A DNA stretch of 19,206 nt from CAZCDM01 sp964497475 (GTDB lineage: Bacteria; Planctomycetota; Phycisphaerae; SM23-33): assembly GCA_964497475.1 (NCBI GenBank), contig CAZCDM010000027.1:1-19206 (forward strand). The letters run 5' to 3'. This document shows, piece by piece, positions 6,246 to 14,314 of the stretch. Below the pieces are notes generated by a model. That model was given only the letters and a program-made list of their open reading frames with translations. It did no database searches and had not been told where the DNA came from. The stretch's first letter is position 1; the number at the start of each line of letters is the position of its first letter. The position numbers were made by a program, and so were the translations under genes.

Positions 6246-7688
6246 ATGCCCCTTCGGTTCGCCTCATGTTCCCTGTTTGCTCTGGCCGGGGTCCTGCTCT
6301 GCCCGGCCGGCGCGGGGGCCGAGGCACCCGATGAGCAACTCCGCCAACTCGAGCAGGCCGTCCGCAAAACGCCCGACGACCGGGCCGCCCGCGAAGCGAT
6401 CATCCAATATCTGCTGATCGTTCGAGGCGATCCCCACCGGGCACGGCGGTACCTCCACCCGGCCATGAACGAAGCCTGGCGGAGCTACGTCCCCCTCGCC
6501 GCCCGACCGATCCATACCCTGCCGGCCGAGGTCGCCCTGGAAATGGCCGACTGGTACGCCACCCTCGCCCAGGCCGCCCCCACCGATCGGCGAGGAACCA
6601 TCCTGCGGCAGGTCCGCGCGTATCTCAACCAGGGCCTCAGCCGGCTGGACGACTCCGACCCGCGCACCGAAACAACGCTCAGCCGCCTGCGAACCATCGA
6701 CCAGACCCTGGCTGAGCTGAACACCCAGACCGACAAGCTCCCCTGGTCGCTCGATGCACCCACGCTGGGGCTCGTTGCCGATCAACTTATCCGCAATTCG
6801 ATCACCCAGGCCCAGCGGTACCTCTTCCGCTCGCAACACGAGCAGGGCTACTGGGACCCGGGCTCGGAGAACCCCCACCGCTACTCCCGCCAGGCGACGA
6901 CGGCCCTGGTCTGCTACGCCCTGCGGGAGACCGACACTCGCGTGTGGAATCCAAATCTGCGCAAGGCCATCGCCTGGCTGACCGAGCAACCCCAGCCACG
7001 CGACACGCTCGGGCTGGCCTGGCGGGTGATGCTCTGGCAGTCGCTGCTGGGCGAGCGGGCCTATCGCAACCAGGCCGAGAACCACCTGCGAAAGGATGCC
7101 GCCCTGCTGCTGGCCGGCACGGTGGATGGCACATACACCCGGACAATCGACCCCGCCCAGCCGACTCGCAATGGCATGGCGTTTTACACCGCCGTAGCCA
7201 CCCTGGCCCTTGCGCGGGCATCGGATGCGGGCGTGGATATCTCCAAAGACCAATGGAACCGCTTTGCCGCCCGGTGGAAAACCCGCCAGACCACCAGCGG
7301 CGGCTGGGGCGAGCTGCCCGGCAATCTGCCCTCGATCAACGCAACCGCCGCGGGGCTGACCTCGGTTCTGCTGGCCCTGGACCGGGCAGGACGCCCTCGT
7401 GAAAACGCCCTGCGGTACAGCGCCGTCCGCACCGCGACGGCATGGTTCGATTACCGCTTTGATGGCAAATCCATCGACGACCCCATGCACTACTATCTCC
7501 TGCTGGGGCGGCAGGCCGTGGCCCGGGGTGAGAACCAAATCAACAACATCGAATGGTTCCCCTGGCTGTGCAAGGAGCTGCTGTTCACTCAACTACGCAG
7601 CGGAGCCTGGCAGCCCAAGGGCCATTCCCCGCAGGTCAGTACCGCCGCAGGATTACTGGCGCTCCGCCTGGCGACCATCGGCCGCTGA
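6246..7688 (+). CDS. Secreted alpha/alpha-toroid (prenyltransferase/squalene-cyclase repeat-like) protein
   Basis: 480 aa. Residues 1-25 form a signal peptide (basic start, hydrophobic core, AGA-EA cleavage site; the Cys in LLCPAG lacks a proper lipobox). Residues ~26-170 are helical. From ~195 on there are repeats of the kind found in squalene cyclase and prenyltransferase toroids: QHEQGYWDPGSEN, RQATTALVCYAL, TTSGGWGELPGN, then SGAWQPKG with STAAGLLALRL. The DxDD or zinc-site residues of true cyclases and prenyltransferases are not seen, so it is probably a structural or binding toroid in the periplasm. Such proteins are frequent in planctomycetes, to my knowledge. It is apparently read from a leaderless mRNA. 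Confidence 0.75.
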   Translation: MPLRFASCSLFALAGVLLCPAGAGAEAPDEQLRQLEQAVRKTPDDRAAREAIIQYLLIVRGDPHRARRYLHPAMNEAWRSYVPLAARPIHTLPAEVALEMADWYATLAQAAPTDRRGTILRQVRAYLNQGLSRLDDSDPRTETTLSRLRTIDQTLAELNTQTDKLPWSLDAPTLGLVADQLIRNSITQAQRYLFRSQHEQGYWDPGSENPHRYSRQATTALVCYALRETDTRVWNPNLRKAIAWLTEQPQPRDTLGLAWRVMLWQSLLGERAYRNQAENHLRKDAALLLAGTVDGTYTRTIDPAQPTRNGMAFYTAVATLALARASDAGVDISKDQWNRFAARWKTRQTTSGGWGELPGNLPSINATAAGLTSVLLALDRAGRPRENALRYSAVRTATAWFDYRFDGKSIDDPMHYYLLLGRQAVARGENQINNIEWFPWLCKELLFTQLRSGAWQPKGHSPQVSTAAGLLALRLATIGR

Positions 7689-7719
7689 CTCCGGGCGGGC
7701 TTTCTGGTATGATGGGGCC
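7685..7719 (+). promoter_or_regulatory. Leaderless promoter of the TM-protein/DAHP-synthase operon
   Basis: CTGACT (7685-7690, 4/6 to TTGACA), a 17-bp spacer and TATGAT (7708-7713, 5/6 to TATAAT), then exactly 6 nt to the ATG at 7720. Transcription should start at or next to the A of ATG. The -35 box overlaps the stop codon of the preceding gene. Confidence 0.65.
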
Positions 7720-8034
7720 ATGAATCCACGAGATAAAAAACAGACGATCATCGCGCTGGTGATTATGGCGGTGATTATCGCAGGCACGGCCGTGCATTAT
7801 GCCATCTACCGCCACAACGCCAGGAAGCGCCAAGCCGCCGGTGAACCCACCCATCCGCAGAGCAAAAACGTCATCGACCTGCTGACCGGCAAGCAGGCCG
7901 TCGATGCCAAGTCCTCCGCCGAAACCACCCTCGGCCAGGCCACCGCCGCCCACAACCAGGCCGTCAATGAGCAGATCAACGCCACCCAAACCACCATCCA
8001 ACCCAGCACCGCCCCAGAGGATTCCGCCCCATGA
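7720..8034 (+). CDS. Small single-pass membrane protein
   Basis: 104 aa, not recognised. A short basic N-terminus (MNPRDKKQ) is followed by one transmembrane helix at about residues 9-29 (IIALVIMAVIIAGTAVHYAI) and a polar tail rich in Ala, Gln, Thr and Asn with no cysteine. By the positive-inside rule the N-terminus is cytoplasmic only if the basic NARKR after the helix is discounted, so orientation is uncertain. Its TGA overlaps the ATG of DAHP synthase (ATGA), so the two are translationally coupled. No function can be inferred for it in aromatic biosynthesis. Confidence 0.7.
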   Translation: MNPRDKKQTIIALVIMAVIIAGTAVHYAIYRHNARKRQAAGEPTHPQSKNVIDLLTGKQAVDAKSSAETTLGQATAAHNQAVNEQINATQTTIQPSTAPEDSAP

Positions 8035-9050
8035 TCGTTGTTATGAAACCCGACGCCACCGAGCAGCAGGTCCAGCACGTCATCGACCTCGTGCGCGAGT
8101 ACGGCCTGAAGGAACACCCCATCGTCGGCACGGACCGCACGGTCATCGCCTGCATCGGCGATAAACGCAACGTCGATAAGGGCGCAATCGAAAACGCCCC
8201 GATGGTCGAACGCATCGTGCCGATTCTCGCGCCGTACAAAATGGCCAGCACCGAGGTCAAGCAGGACAAGTCCCAGGTCGAGATCGGCCCGGAGCGGTTC
8301 CCGCTGGGCGGACGGAAAATCGGCGTGATCGCCGGACCCTGTGCCGTCGAAAGCCGTGACCAGATTCTCCGCATCGCCACCGCGGCCAAGCAAGCAGGCT
8401 GCATCGGCCTGCGCGGCGGGGCGTACAAGCCCCGCACCAGCCCCTACAGCTTCCAGGGCATGCGGGAAGAGGGCCTCAAGCTCCTGGCCGAAGCCCGCGA
8501 ACAAACCGGCCTGGCCGTGGTGACCGAGGTAATCGGCGTCGAGACCGTCAGCGTCGTCGCCCGCTATGCCGATGTCCTCCAGATCGGCGCACGCAACATG
8601 CAGCACTACCCCCTGCTCGAAGCGGTCGGCCTGGTCGACAAGCCCGTGCTGCTCAAACGCGGCATGACGGCAACGCTGGATGAATGGCTGCTGGCGGCGG
8701 AGTACATCATCAACGCGGGCAACAAGAATGTGATCCTCTGCGAGCGGGGCATCCGCACGCCGGAAGATTACGTCCGCAACACGCTGCCCCTCGCGGCCGT
8801 GCCCGCCTTGCAGCAGCGAACCCACCTGCCGATCCTTGTCGATCCGTCCCACGGCACGGGCCATGCCTCCATGGTCCCGGCCATGAGTCGAGCCTCCATC
8901 GCAGCCGGGGCCGACGGGCTCATCCTGGAGTGTCATCACGACCCCGAGCACGCCATGAGCGACGGAGCCCAGTCGATCACGCCGGCGAGCCTGGCCGAAC
9001 TCATGCCCGTCCTGGCGAAAATCGCCAACGCCGTCGGCCGGGAGATGTAG
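8031..9050 (+). CDS. aroF: 3-deoxy-7-phosphoheptulonate (DAHP) synthase, type I-beta
   Basis: 339 aa. It condenses phosphoenolpyruvate and erythrose 4-phosphate, the first step of the shikimate pathway, in the cytoplasm. Residues 1-~70 form a ferredoxin-like regulatory domain as in Thermotoga maritima DAHP synthase, where it mediates feedback inhibition by tyrosine. The barrel carries AGPCAVES (101-108), RGGAYKPRTSP (128-138), DPSHGTGH (271-278) and ILECHHDPEHAMSDG. Cys104, His274, Glu300 and Asp311 align with the known metal ligands of this class. The start is fixed by the overlap with the upstream membrane-protein gene. A prephenate dehydrogenase, a later enzyme in tyrosine synthesis, is encoded 7.7 kb away on the other strand. 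Confidence 0.95.
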   Translation: MIVVMKPDATEQQVQHVIDLVREYGLKEHPIVGTDRTVIACIGDKRNVDKGAIENAPMVERIVPILAPYKMASTEVKQDKSQVEIGPERFPLGGRKIGVIAGPCAVESRDQILRIATAAKQAGCIGLRGGAYKPRTSPYSFQGMREEGLKLLAEAREQTGLAVVTEVIGVETVSVVARYADVLQIGARNMQHYPLLEAVGLVDKPVLLKRGMTATLDEWLLAAEYIINAGNKNVILCERGIRTPEDYVRNTLPLAAVPALQQRTHLPILVDPSHGTGHASMVPAMSRASIAAGADGLILECHHDPEHAMSDGAQSITPASLAELMPVLAKIANAVGREM

Positions 9051-9061
9051 AGCCCGGCGAG

Positions 9062-9911
9062 CTACTTCGCCCCGGCCAGGTGGGCAAGGATCGCCCGGGC
9101 CAGCAGCTCGGCGAGCTTCTCGCGATAGGCGCCCTGGCTCAGCAGGGCACGGTCGTAGCGGTTGGAGAGGTGACCGATCTCGACCAGCACAGCCGGGCAG
9201 CGCGTCTTTTCCAGCACGCGGAGATTGACCGGGTGCGACCGGATGCCCCAGCCGACGACCTCCTCCTCGGCGAAGGCAGCCTTCATCNNNNNNNNNNNNN
9301 NNNNNNNNNNNNNNNNNNNNNNNNNNNNNNNNNNNNNNNNNNNNNNNNNNNNNNNNNNNNNNNNNNNNNNNNNNNNNNNNNNNNNNNCGCCGGGCGATGT
9401 CCAGGACGATGTCCTTTTCCTCCACGCCGGCTCGGTGGGCGCCGGGGTCTTTCCCGCCGTGGCCCGGGTCCAGCAGAACCCGTCCGCTGACGGGGAATTC
9501 TTCCGGCTCGACAGGCTCGGCCGGCCGGGGCGTGACCACGACGGCTGGCTTGGGAGTAGTCCTCAGCAGCGGTCGAATCTCGTCGAGGATCGACTTCGGC
9601 AGGCGGCAACGTCCTTTGCGGACTGGCACGCCGCCGTGGACGGCGAGCACCGTGCCGTTGACGCGCACCTCGCCACCGGGGTCGGGGAAGATCGCCACGA
9701 TGTTGCGTTTGTCCCGCAGGCGGACCATGCTGGGGGTGTAGCGGTCGACGGTGAGGTTGAGCTGCTCGGCCAGTTCCAGGTCGGAGATCGTTTCCTCCGC
9801 TGGCACGGGCGCAGGCGGCGGGCTCGTCGCGACGGATGGCGGCGGCCAGGTGCAGCCGGCGACAGCGACGGCGCAAAGACAAGTCAGGATGCACAGGCGA
9901 ATAGTTTGCAT
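9062..9911 (-). CDS. Lipoprotein N-acetylmuramoyl-L-alanine amidase (Amidase_3), interrupted by a gap
   Basis: The enzyme cleaves the bond between MurNAc and the stem peptide of peptidoglycan. Residues 1-20 are a signal with lipobox AVAGC (Cys20). Residues ~50-117 (LNLTVDRYTPSMVRLRDKRN and following) resemble a copper-amine-oxidase-N-like or AMIN-like wall-binding module. The catalytic domain begins at ~143 with LLDPGHGGKDPGA (His151) and EEKDIVL (Glu165), two expected zinc ligands. The end has PVNLRVLEKT and AVLVEIGHLSN with the catalytic Glu. The middle, including the third zinc ligand, is in gap 2. With 100 N the two halves are out of frame, and the family needs roughly 80-110 residues there, so the gap length is only a placeholder. 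It is the last gene after metG and two small genes. A possible internal promoter (TTGGAG-N18-TATACT, -10 at 9940-9945) precedes it. Confidence 0.85.
9288..9387. other. Scaffold gap 2 (100 N), inside the amidase gene
   Basis: Exactly 100 N with no duplicated flanks. It interrupts the amidase catalytic domain. Two bases of a codon remain on one side and one on the other, so a 100-base insert does not keep frame; the real length is unknown. Confidence 0.95.
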
Positions 9912-9922
9912 GGTTCGGCCGA

Positions 9923-10087
9923 TCAGACGACCAGCCAGAAGTATACCAGAACCCCTACCCACGCTCCAAATGCAGCCAGTACCCAGAGCAGCCGGCGGCG
10001 GGAGGGGCAGGCCGCCCGGTTGGGCATGCCGTCGTGAACATCGACCGGCTCGGGGGCGGCGGGTTGGCTGGTCTTACTCGGGGGCAT
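9923..10087 (-). CDS. Small C-tail-anchored membrane protein (54 aa)
   Basis: A short gene between the Minf_1886 gene and the amidase gene. ATG at 10087 overlaps the end of the upstream gene by 14 bp, and the TGA (9925-9923) lies 11 bp before the amidase ATG. The first ~30 residues are polar and proline-rich (MPPSKTSQPAAPEPVDVHDG). They are followed by a basic RRR and one strongly hydrophobic helix (LLWVLAAFGAWVGVLVYFWL) that ends at the C-terminus. The basic residues before the helix suggest a cytoplasmic N-terminus. No family is recognised. The tight packing in the metG-Minf_1886-amidase operon and the clean transmembrane helix support it as real. Confidence 0.6.
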   Translation of the reverse strand: MPPSKTSQPAAPEPVDVHDGMPNRAACPSRRRLLWVLAAFGAWVGVLVYFWLVV

Positions 10088-10478
10088 TCTCGCCCAGGGA
10101 GATTTCGTCGGAGGTGTCGAAGTCGGCCTTGAGGTCGAACTGATCGCGGAAGTCTTCGACGGAGTCCTCCTCGGTTTTTCGCATCAGGCCATGCTCGATC
10201 AGCAGGTAGACCATATTGCCGAAGTCGATGCTGCCGTGGATGCCCCAGCGTCGCAGGACGGCGGCGGACATCATGCCGTATCGCTGCCGTGCCAGGTCGC
10301 GCAGGGCGTGGCAGAGCTGCTGGCCGGTGACGTGCGAGCTTTCGCCCTGGCCGTGGACGGTGCGGACCGCCCGCGCCAACCCCTCGTGCAGGAAGCTGAA
10401 GGCTTCGAGACGGTAGCGGCCGTCCTGGAGGATCACCTGCTCGATCGACTGCGGATCGGATTGCTCTTCGTGATTCAT
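10074..10478 (-). CDS. Minf_1886 family protein
   Basis: 134 aa. The pattern GRYRLEAFSFLHEGL, SSHVTGQQLCHALRDLA, YGMMSAAVLRRWGI, SIDFGNMVYLLIEHGLM and EDSVEDFRDQFDL matches the conserved Minf_1886 domain, known mostly from planctomycetes and verrucomicrobia and of unknown function. ATG at 10478 overlaps the metG stop (ATGA), which fixes the start and indicates translational coupling. It is predicted to be soluble and cytoplasmic. A longer upstream frame overlapping metG is rejected. Confidence 0.85.
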   Translation of the reverse strand: MNHEEQSDPQSIEQVILQDGRYRLEAFSFLHEGLARAVRTVHGQGESSHVTGQQLCHALRDLARQRYGMMSAAVLRRWGIHGSIDFGNMVYLLIEHGLMRKTEEDSVEDFRDQFDLKADFDTSDEISLGENAPE

Positions 10479-12037
10479 TCGTCTTTCTTGCGGGGGAAGA
10501 GGGGTTCGCCCTTGGCGACGGATCGGCCGGCGAGCTGGCCCCAGGCGAGTCGCTCGGCCAGGGGGCGGGCGTCGTCGGTCGGTTCGGCGAGCATGGCCAG
10601 CCCGGCTGGGCACTTCGTCGGGAGGATCGGTTCCAGGCAGATCAGCACCTGCCGGACCGCTTCGGCGCAGGTCGTCAGAATCGTCGCCAGGCGGTCGGTC
10701 TGCGTTTCGTCCTTGGCGAGCTTGAACGGCTGGGTCGCGTCGATGAACTGGTTGGTCGCGTCGACCAGGGCGGTGATCGCATCGAGGTAGCCGGTGAAGC
10801 TGCACCGCGCCATCCAGCCGGCGGCGCCATCGGCCAGGGCGTCAGCGGCGGCTCGGACGGGCTTGGCCTCGTCGACCGAAACCATCACGCCGGGCACGGT
10901 CCCGTCAAAATACTTGCCGATCATGTTCACCGTGCGGCTCAGCAGGTTGCCCACGCCGTTGGCGAGGTCCTGGTTGTACGTCTGGCGGAAGAGCGTCTCG
11001 GAGAAGTCGCCATCCGAGCCGAACGGCACGGCCCGCAGCAGATAGTAGCGGTACACGTCGCGATGATACTCCTGGCAGATCGTCTCGATGATCTCCCGGC
11101 TGATGAAGTTGCCCAGACTCTTGGACATCTTCTTGCCCTCGGAGGTCCACCACCCGTGGGCGAAGACGCACCTGGGCAGGGGCAGCTCCAGCGCCAGCAG
11201 CACGCAAGGCCAGTAAACCGCGTGGAACCAGAGAATGTCTTTGCCGATGAGATGCACGTCGGCCGGCCAGTAGCGGGCGAACTGCTCGTCGTGCTCGTCG
11301 CCGATCGGCGGAATGCCCAGGGCGGTGATGTAGTTGCTCAGCGCGTCGATCCAGACGTAGACGACATGCTCGGGGTCGTTGGGCATTTCCACGCCCCAGG
11401 GCAGCTTGGCCTTGTTGCGGCTGATGCACAGATCGTCCACGCCCTGCTTGAGCTTGCTGAGAACCTCGTTGCGGCGGGCGGTCGGCTGGACGAAATCGGG
11501 GTTCGCCTCGATGTGCTCGATCAGGGCCGGCACCCACTTGCTCAGCCGGAAGAACCAGTTCTCCTCGCTGTAGCGCGTCAGGTCCTTGCCGCTGATGGGG
11601 CTTTTGTACTCGTGCTCGCGCGCGGTCGACTCGGTGACGTACTCTTCCTGCCCCTCGTCGTACCAGCCCTCGTAGCTGCCAAGGTAGACCTCGTCCCGAT
11701 CGACCAGCCGGCGGATGATCTCCTGGACGCGCAGCTCGTGGCGGTCCTGGCTGGTACGGATAAAGTCGTCATGCGTGATGTCCAGCTCGTCCCAGAGGCT
11801 CTGGAAGTGGACGACGACGTCGTCGGCCAGGGCTTCGGGCGTGGTGTTCTTTTCCTCGGCGGCCTTGACGATCTTAATGCCATGCTCATCCGTCCCCGTC
11901 AGGAAGCGTACATCCCGCCCGGCCGCGCGGTGGAAGCGGGCCAGGACGTCGGCCGCGATGGTCGTATAGCTGTGGCCGATGTGCGGGACATCGTTGACGT
12001 AGTAGATCGGCGTGGTGATGTAGTAGGAATTGCTCAT
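10475..12037 (-). CDS. metG: Methionine-tRNA ligase
   Basis: 520 aa, class I aminoacyl-tRNA synthetase that charges tRNA-Met. HIGH motif HIGH at residues 19-22 after YYITTPIYYVNDVP; KMSKS at 303-307; WIDALSNYITALG near 229-241. The region where many MetRS carry a zinc knuckle (about 123-160, GWYDEGQEEYV) has no cysteine, so this is a knuckle-less form. The C-terminal tRNA-binding EMAP/Trbp111 domain is also absent, giving a compact enzyme. ATG at 12037 is preferred because the conserved sequence begins five residues later. An in-frame ATG at 12091 would add 18 unconserved residues. No ribosome binding site is evident before either. It heads an operon with the Minf_1886 gene. Confidence 0.95.
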   Translation of the reverse strand: MSNSYYITTPIYYVNDVPHIGHSYTTIAADVLARFHRAAGRDVRFLTGTDEHGIKIVKAAEEKNTTPEALADDVVVHFQSLWDELDITHDDFIRTSQDRHELRVQEIIRRLVDRDEVYLGSYEGWYDEGQEEYVTESTAREHEYKSPISGKDLTRYSEENWFFRLSKWVPALIEHIEANPDFVQPTARRNEVLSKLKQGVDDLCISRNKAKLPWGVEMPNDPEHVVYVWIDALSNYITALGIPPIGDEHDEQFARYWPADVHLIGKDILWFHAVYWPCVLLALELPLPRCVFAHGWWTSEGKKMSKSLGNFISREIIETICQEYHRDVYRYYLLRAVPFGSDGDFSETLFRQTYNQDLANGVGNLLSRTVNMIGKYFDGTVPGVMVSVDEAKPVRAAADALADGAAGWMARCSFTGYLDAITALVDATNQFIDATQPFKLAKDETQTDRLATILTTCAEAVRQVLICLEPILPTKCPAGLAMLAEPTDDARPLAERLAWGQLAGRSVAKGEPLFPRKKDE

Positions 12038-12125
12038 CGTGGTATGGTTCTTTCGGAGAGACAGCTTGGCCGGTGCGGGCGAAAAACGCAAGGCCCAATC
12101 AATGGGATGCTTCGGCCGCCGGGAT

Positions 12126-12154
12126 ATGATAGCATTTTGACCGACGGGGCGGAA
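12126..12154 (-). promoter_or_regulatory. Candidate metG promoter
   Basis: On the minus strand TTCCGC (12154-12149), a 17-bp spacer and TATCAT (12131-12126). The same -35 hexamer and spacing occurs before prfB. The 5' leader would be about 80 nt. Its -10 overlaps a plus-strand TATGAT at 12125-12130 that could serve the divergent epimerase gene. Confidence 0.35.
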
Positions 12155-12177
12155 CGCGAAACGAGGCGGCAGAAGCT

Positions 12178-13292
12178 ATGCATGTGCTGATTACAGGCGG
12201 AGCGGGATTCATCGGCTCGCACCTGGCCGGGGCGCACCTNNNNNNNNNNNNNNNNNNNNNNNNNNNNNNNNNNNNNNNNNNNNNNNNNNNNNNNNNNNNN
12301 NNNNNNNNNNNNNNNNNNNNNNNNNNNNNNNNNNNNNNNTGCTGATTACAGGCGGAGCGGGATTCATCGGCTCGCACCTGGCCGGGGCGCACCTGGCCGG
12401 CGGCGATGCGGTGACGGTCCTCGACGACCTCTCGACCGGCCGGCGCGAGAACCTCGCGGACTACGCCGATAACGACCGGCTGGAGTTCGTCCTCGGCTCG
12501 GTGCATGACGCATCGGCCGTCGAGCCGCTGATCGCTCGCGCCGACGTGGTCTATCACCTCGCCGCCGCCGTCGGCGTGCAGCTCATCGTCGACAGCCCGG
12601 TCGAGACCATCGAGACCAACGTCCACGGCTCGGAGGTGGTGCTTCGGCTGTGCAACCGTCACTGCCGACGCGTGCTGGTGATGAGCACCTCGGAGGTGTA
12701 CGGCAAGAGCACGGCCGAGCCGTTCAGTGAGGATGACGACGTGACCCTCGGCAGTACGAAGTTCACGCGCTGGAGCTACGCGGCGAGCAAGATCGTCGAT
12801 GAGTTCCTCGCGATGGCCTACCACCTGCAGCACGGGCTCGAGGCGATCATCGCCCGGCCGTTCAATACCATCGGGCCGAGACAGAGCGGGGCGTATGGCA
12901 TGGTCGTGCCGCGCTTCCTCGAAGCAGCCCTGGCTGGCGATCCGCTGGAAGTCTACGGCACGGGCCAGCAGAGCCGCTGCTTCTGTCATGTGGCCGACAT
13001 GGTCGATGGGCTGATGGGCCTGATGACCTGCCAGGAGGCTCTCGGCGAGGTCGTCAACATCGGCAACGATCAGCCGATCACCATCGCCGAGCTGGCCCGG
13101 CGGATTATCGAGCTGACCGGCTCGACCAGCGAGGTGCGAACGATTTCCTACGAGCAGGCGTATGGCCGGCCGTTCGATGACATGCTGATCCGGCGGCCGG
13201 ATTTATCGAAAATCCATCGCCTCATCGGGTATACTCCCCGATTCACGCTGGACGAAACCCTGCGAGACATCATCCACTCAGTGCAGACATAA
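12178..13292 (+). CDS. NAD-dependent epimerase/dehydratase (extended SDR), with an artefactual gap
   Basis: After removing gap 3 and one copy of the 55-bp duplicated flank the gene reads as 319 aa with no frameshift. Rossmann motif GGAGFIGS at residues 7-14; MSTSEVYG at about 117-124; active-site Tyr149 and Lys153 (YAASK); RPFNTIGPRQ and SRCFCHVADMVDG are typical of UDP-sugar epimerases and UDP-glucuronate decarboxylases. The exact substrate is not decided; UXS-like and GalE-like members share these motifs. ATG at 12178 begins MHVLITGG, the expected N-terminus; the ribosome binding site is weak. The next sugar-nucleotide gene follows after 10 bp, so they form an operon for nucleotide-sugar supply, probably for surface polysaccharide. 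Confidence 0.85.
12185..12394. repeat. 55-bp duplicated flanks of gap 3 (assembly artefact)
   Basis: Exact 55-bp copies at 12185-12239 and 12340-12394. The identical length at gap 4 points to an assembler k-mer overlap (k = 55 would fit) rather than biology. Confidence 0.9.
12240..12339. other. Scaffold gap 3 (100 N) between overlapping contig ends
   Basis: The 55 bp before the gap (12185-12239) are identical to the 55 bp after it (12340-12394). The two contigs overlap, nothing is missing, and deleting 155 bp restores an open frame. Confidence 0.95.
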
Positions 13293-13302
13293 AGGACGGA
13301 CC

Positions 13303-14247
13303 ATGGCGAAGTACCTGATTACCGGCGGAGCCGGCTTCATCGGCAGCAACCTCACGCGATACCTGCTGGCCCGCGACCACGAGGTGGTCGTGCTGGACGA
13401 TTTTTCCACCGGCAAGCGGGAGAATCTCGAAGGCATCGACGGGCCGTTCACGCTGATCGAGGGCGACATCCGCGACCGCTCGGCCGTCGACCAGGCCGCC
13501 GCCGGCTGCGCGGCGATCTTCCACGAAGGCGCCCTGGGCTCGGTACCGCGTAGCATGGAAGACCCCCAGACCAGCCACGATGTCAACGTCAACGGCACAC
13601 TGACGGTGCTGGACAGCGCCCGGGCGGCCGGCATTCGGCGGGTGGTCTTCGCCGCCAGCAGCGCCGCCTACGGCGACCAGAAAGAATCCCCCAAGATCGA
13701 GTCGATGACGACCCTGCCGATCAGCCCGTACGCGGCCAACAAGATCGCCTGCGAAAAGTACCTCCAGGCCTACGCGGCCGCCTACGGCATGGAGACCGTC
13801 TCGCTGCGGTACTTCAACGTATTCGGGCCGCGGCAGGACCCCTTCGGCGCCTACGCGGCGGTGATCCCCGCCTTCGTGTCGAACCTCCTGGCCGGGACCT
13901 CGCCGACGGTCTACGGCGATGGCGAGCAGAGCCGTGACTTCTGCTTCATCGAGAACGTCTGCCACGCGAACTATCTCGCCGCGACGATCCCCGGCGAGCG
14001 GTGCGACGGCCGGCCGATCAACATCGCCTGCAACCAGGCCACCACGCTCAATGAGATCCTCGTCCTGCTCAAGGAGCTGCTCGGCAAGGATATCGAGGCC
14101 GACTACCAGCCGGTTCGCGCCGGCGACGTCAAGCACAGCCTGGCTGACATTACCCGCGCCCGCGACGTGCTCGGCTACGAGCCGCAGGTCTACTTCGAGG
14201 ACGGCCTGCGTCGGGCCATCGACTGGTACCGCGAAAATCTCGGGTAA
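13303..14247 (+). CDS. UDP-N-acetylglucosamine 4-epimerase-like (WbpP/GalE family)
   Basis: 314 aa extended SDR. GGAGFIGS at 8-15, AASSAAYG at 117-124, Tyr143 and Lys147 (SPYAANK). The block EGALGSVPRSMEDPQTSHDV, followed later by RYFNVFGPRQDPFGAYAAVIPAF and SRDFCFIENV, is close to WbpP/TviC-type enzymes. Those enzymes interconvert UDP-GlcNAc and UDP-GalNAc or their uronic acids for O-antigen or capsule synthesis. ATG at 13303 follows AAAGGA with normal spacing, 10 bp after the preceding epimerase. An 8-bp inverted repeat (14231-14238 with 14248-14255) spans its stop codon. Confidence 0.85.
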   Translation: MAKYLITGGAGFIGSNLTRYLLARDHEVVVLDDFSTGKRENLEGIDGPFTLIEGDIRDRSAVDQAAAGCAAIFHEGALGSVPRSMEDPQTSHDVNVNGTLTVLDSARAAGIRRVVFAASSAAYGDQKESPKIESMTTLPISPYAANKIACEKYLQAYAAAYGMETVSLRYFNVFGPRQDPFGAYAAVIPAFVSNLLAGTSPTVYGDGEQSRDFCFIENVCHANYLAATIPGERCDGRPINIACNQATTLNEILVLLKELLGKDIEADYQPVRAGDVKHSLADITRARDVLGYEPQVYFEDGLRRAIDWYRENLG

Positions 14248-14255
14248 ATTTTCGC
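14231..14255 (+). other. Hairpin spanning the stop codon of the WbpP-like gene
   Basis: GCGAAAAT (14231-14238) and ATTTTCGC (14248-14255) form a perfect 8-bp stem with a 9-nt loop containing the end of the gene. There is no following T-tract, so it is not a standard terminator. It could modulate read-through to the next gene 60 bp downstream or be chance. Confidence 0.3.
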
Positions 14256-14314
14256 AGGCCCCCACCGTCTGATCCGATAACTCTGTGACCCATTTCGCCA
14301 ACAGGGAAACAGAC

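Noticed and set aside
6246..7688. Functional squalene-hopene cyclase
   Set aside because: It is far shorter than true cyclases, has a signal peptide, and lacks the DxDD motif; only the toroid repeat character is supported.
7806..9962. 718-aa minus-strand frame joining the amidase N-terminus to sequence antisense to aroF
   Set aside because: The join exists only because the 100-N gap is read in the wrong frame; the true amidase end is at 9062.
12185..12394. Genuine tandem duplication inside the epimerase gene
   Set aside because: The same exact 55-bp length occurs at an unrelated gap, and collapsing both restores open frames; assembler overlap explains it.
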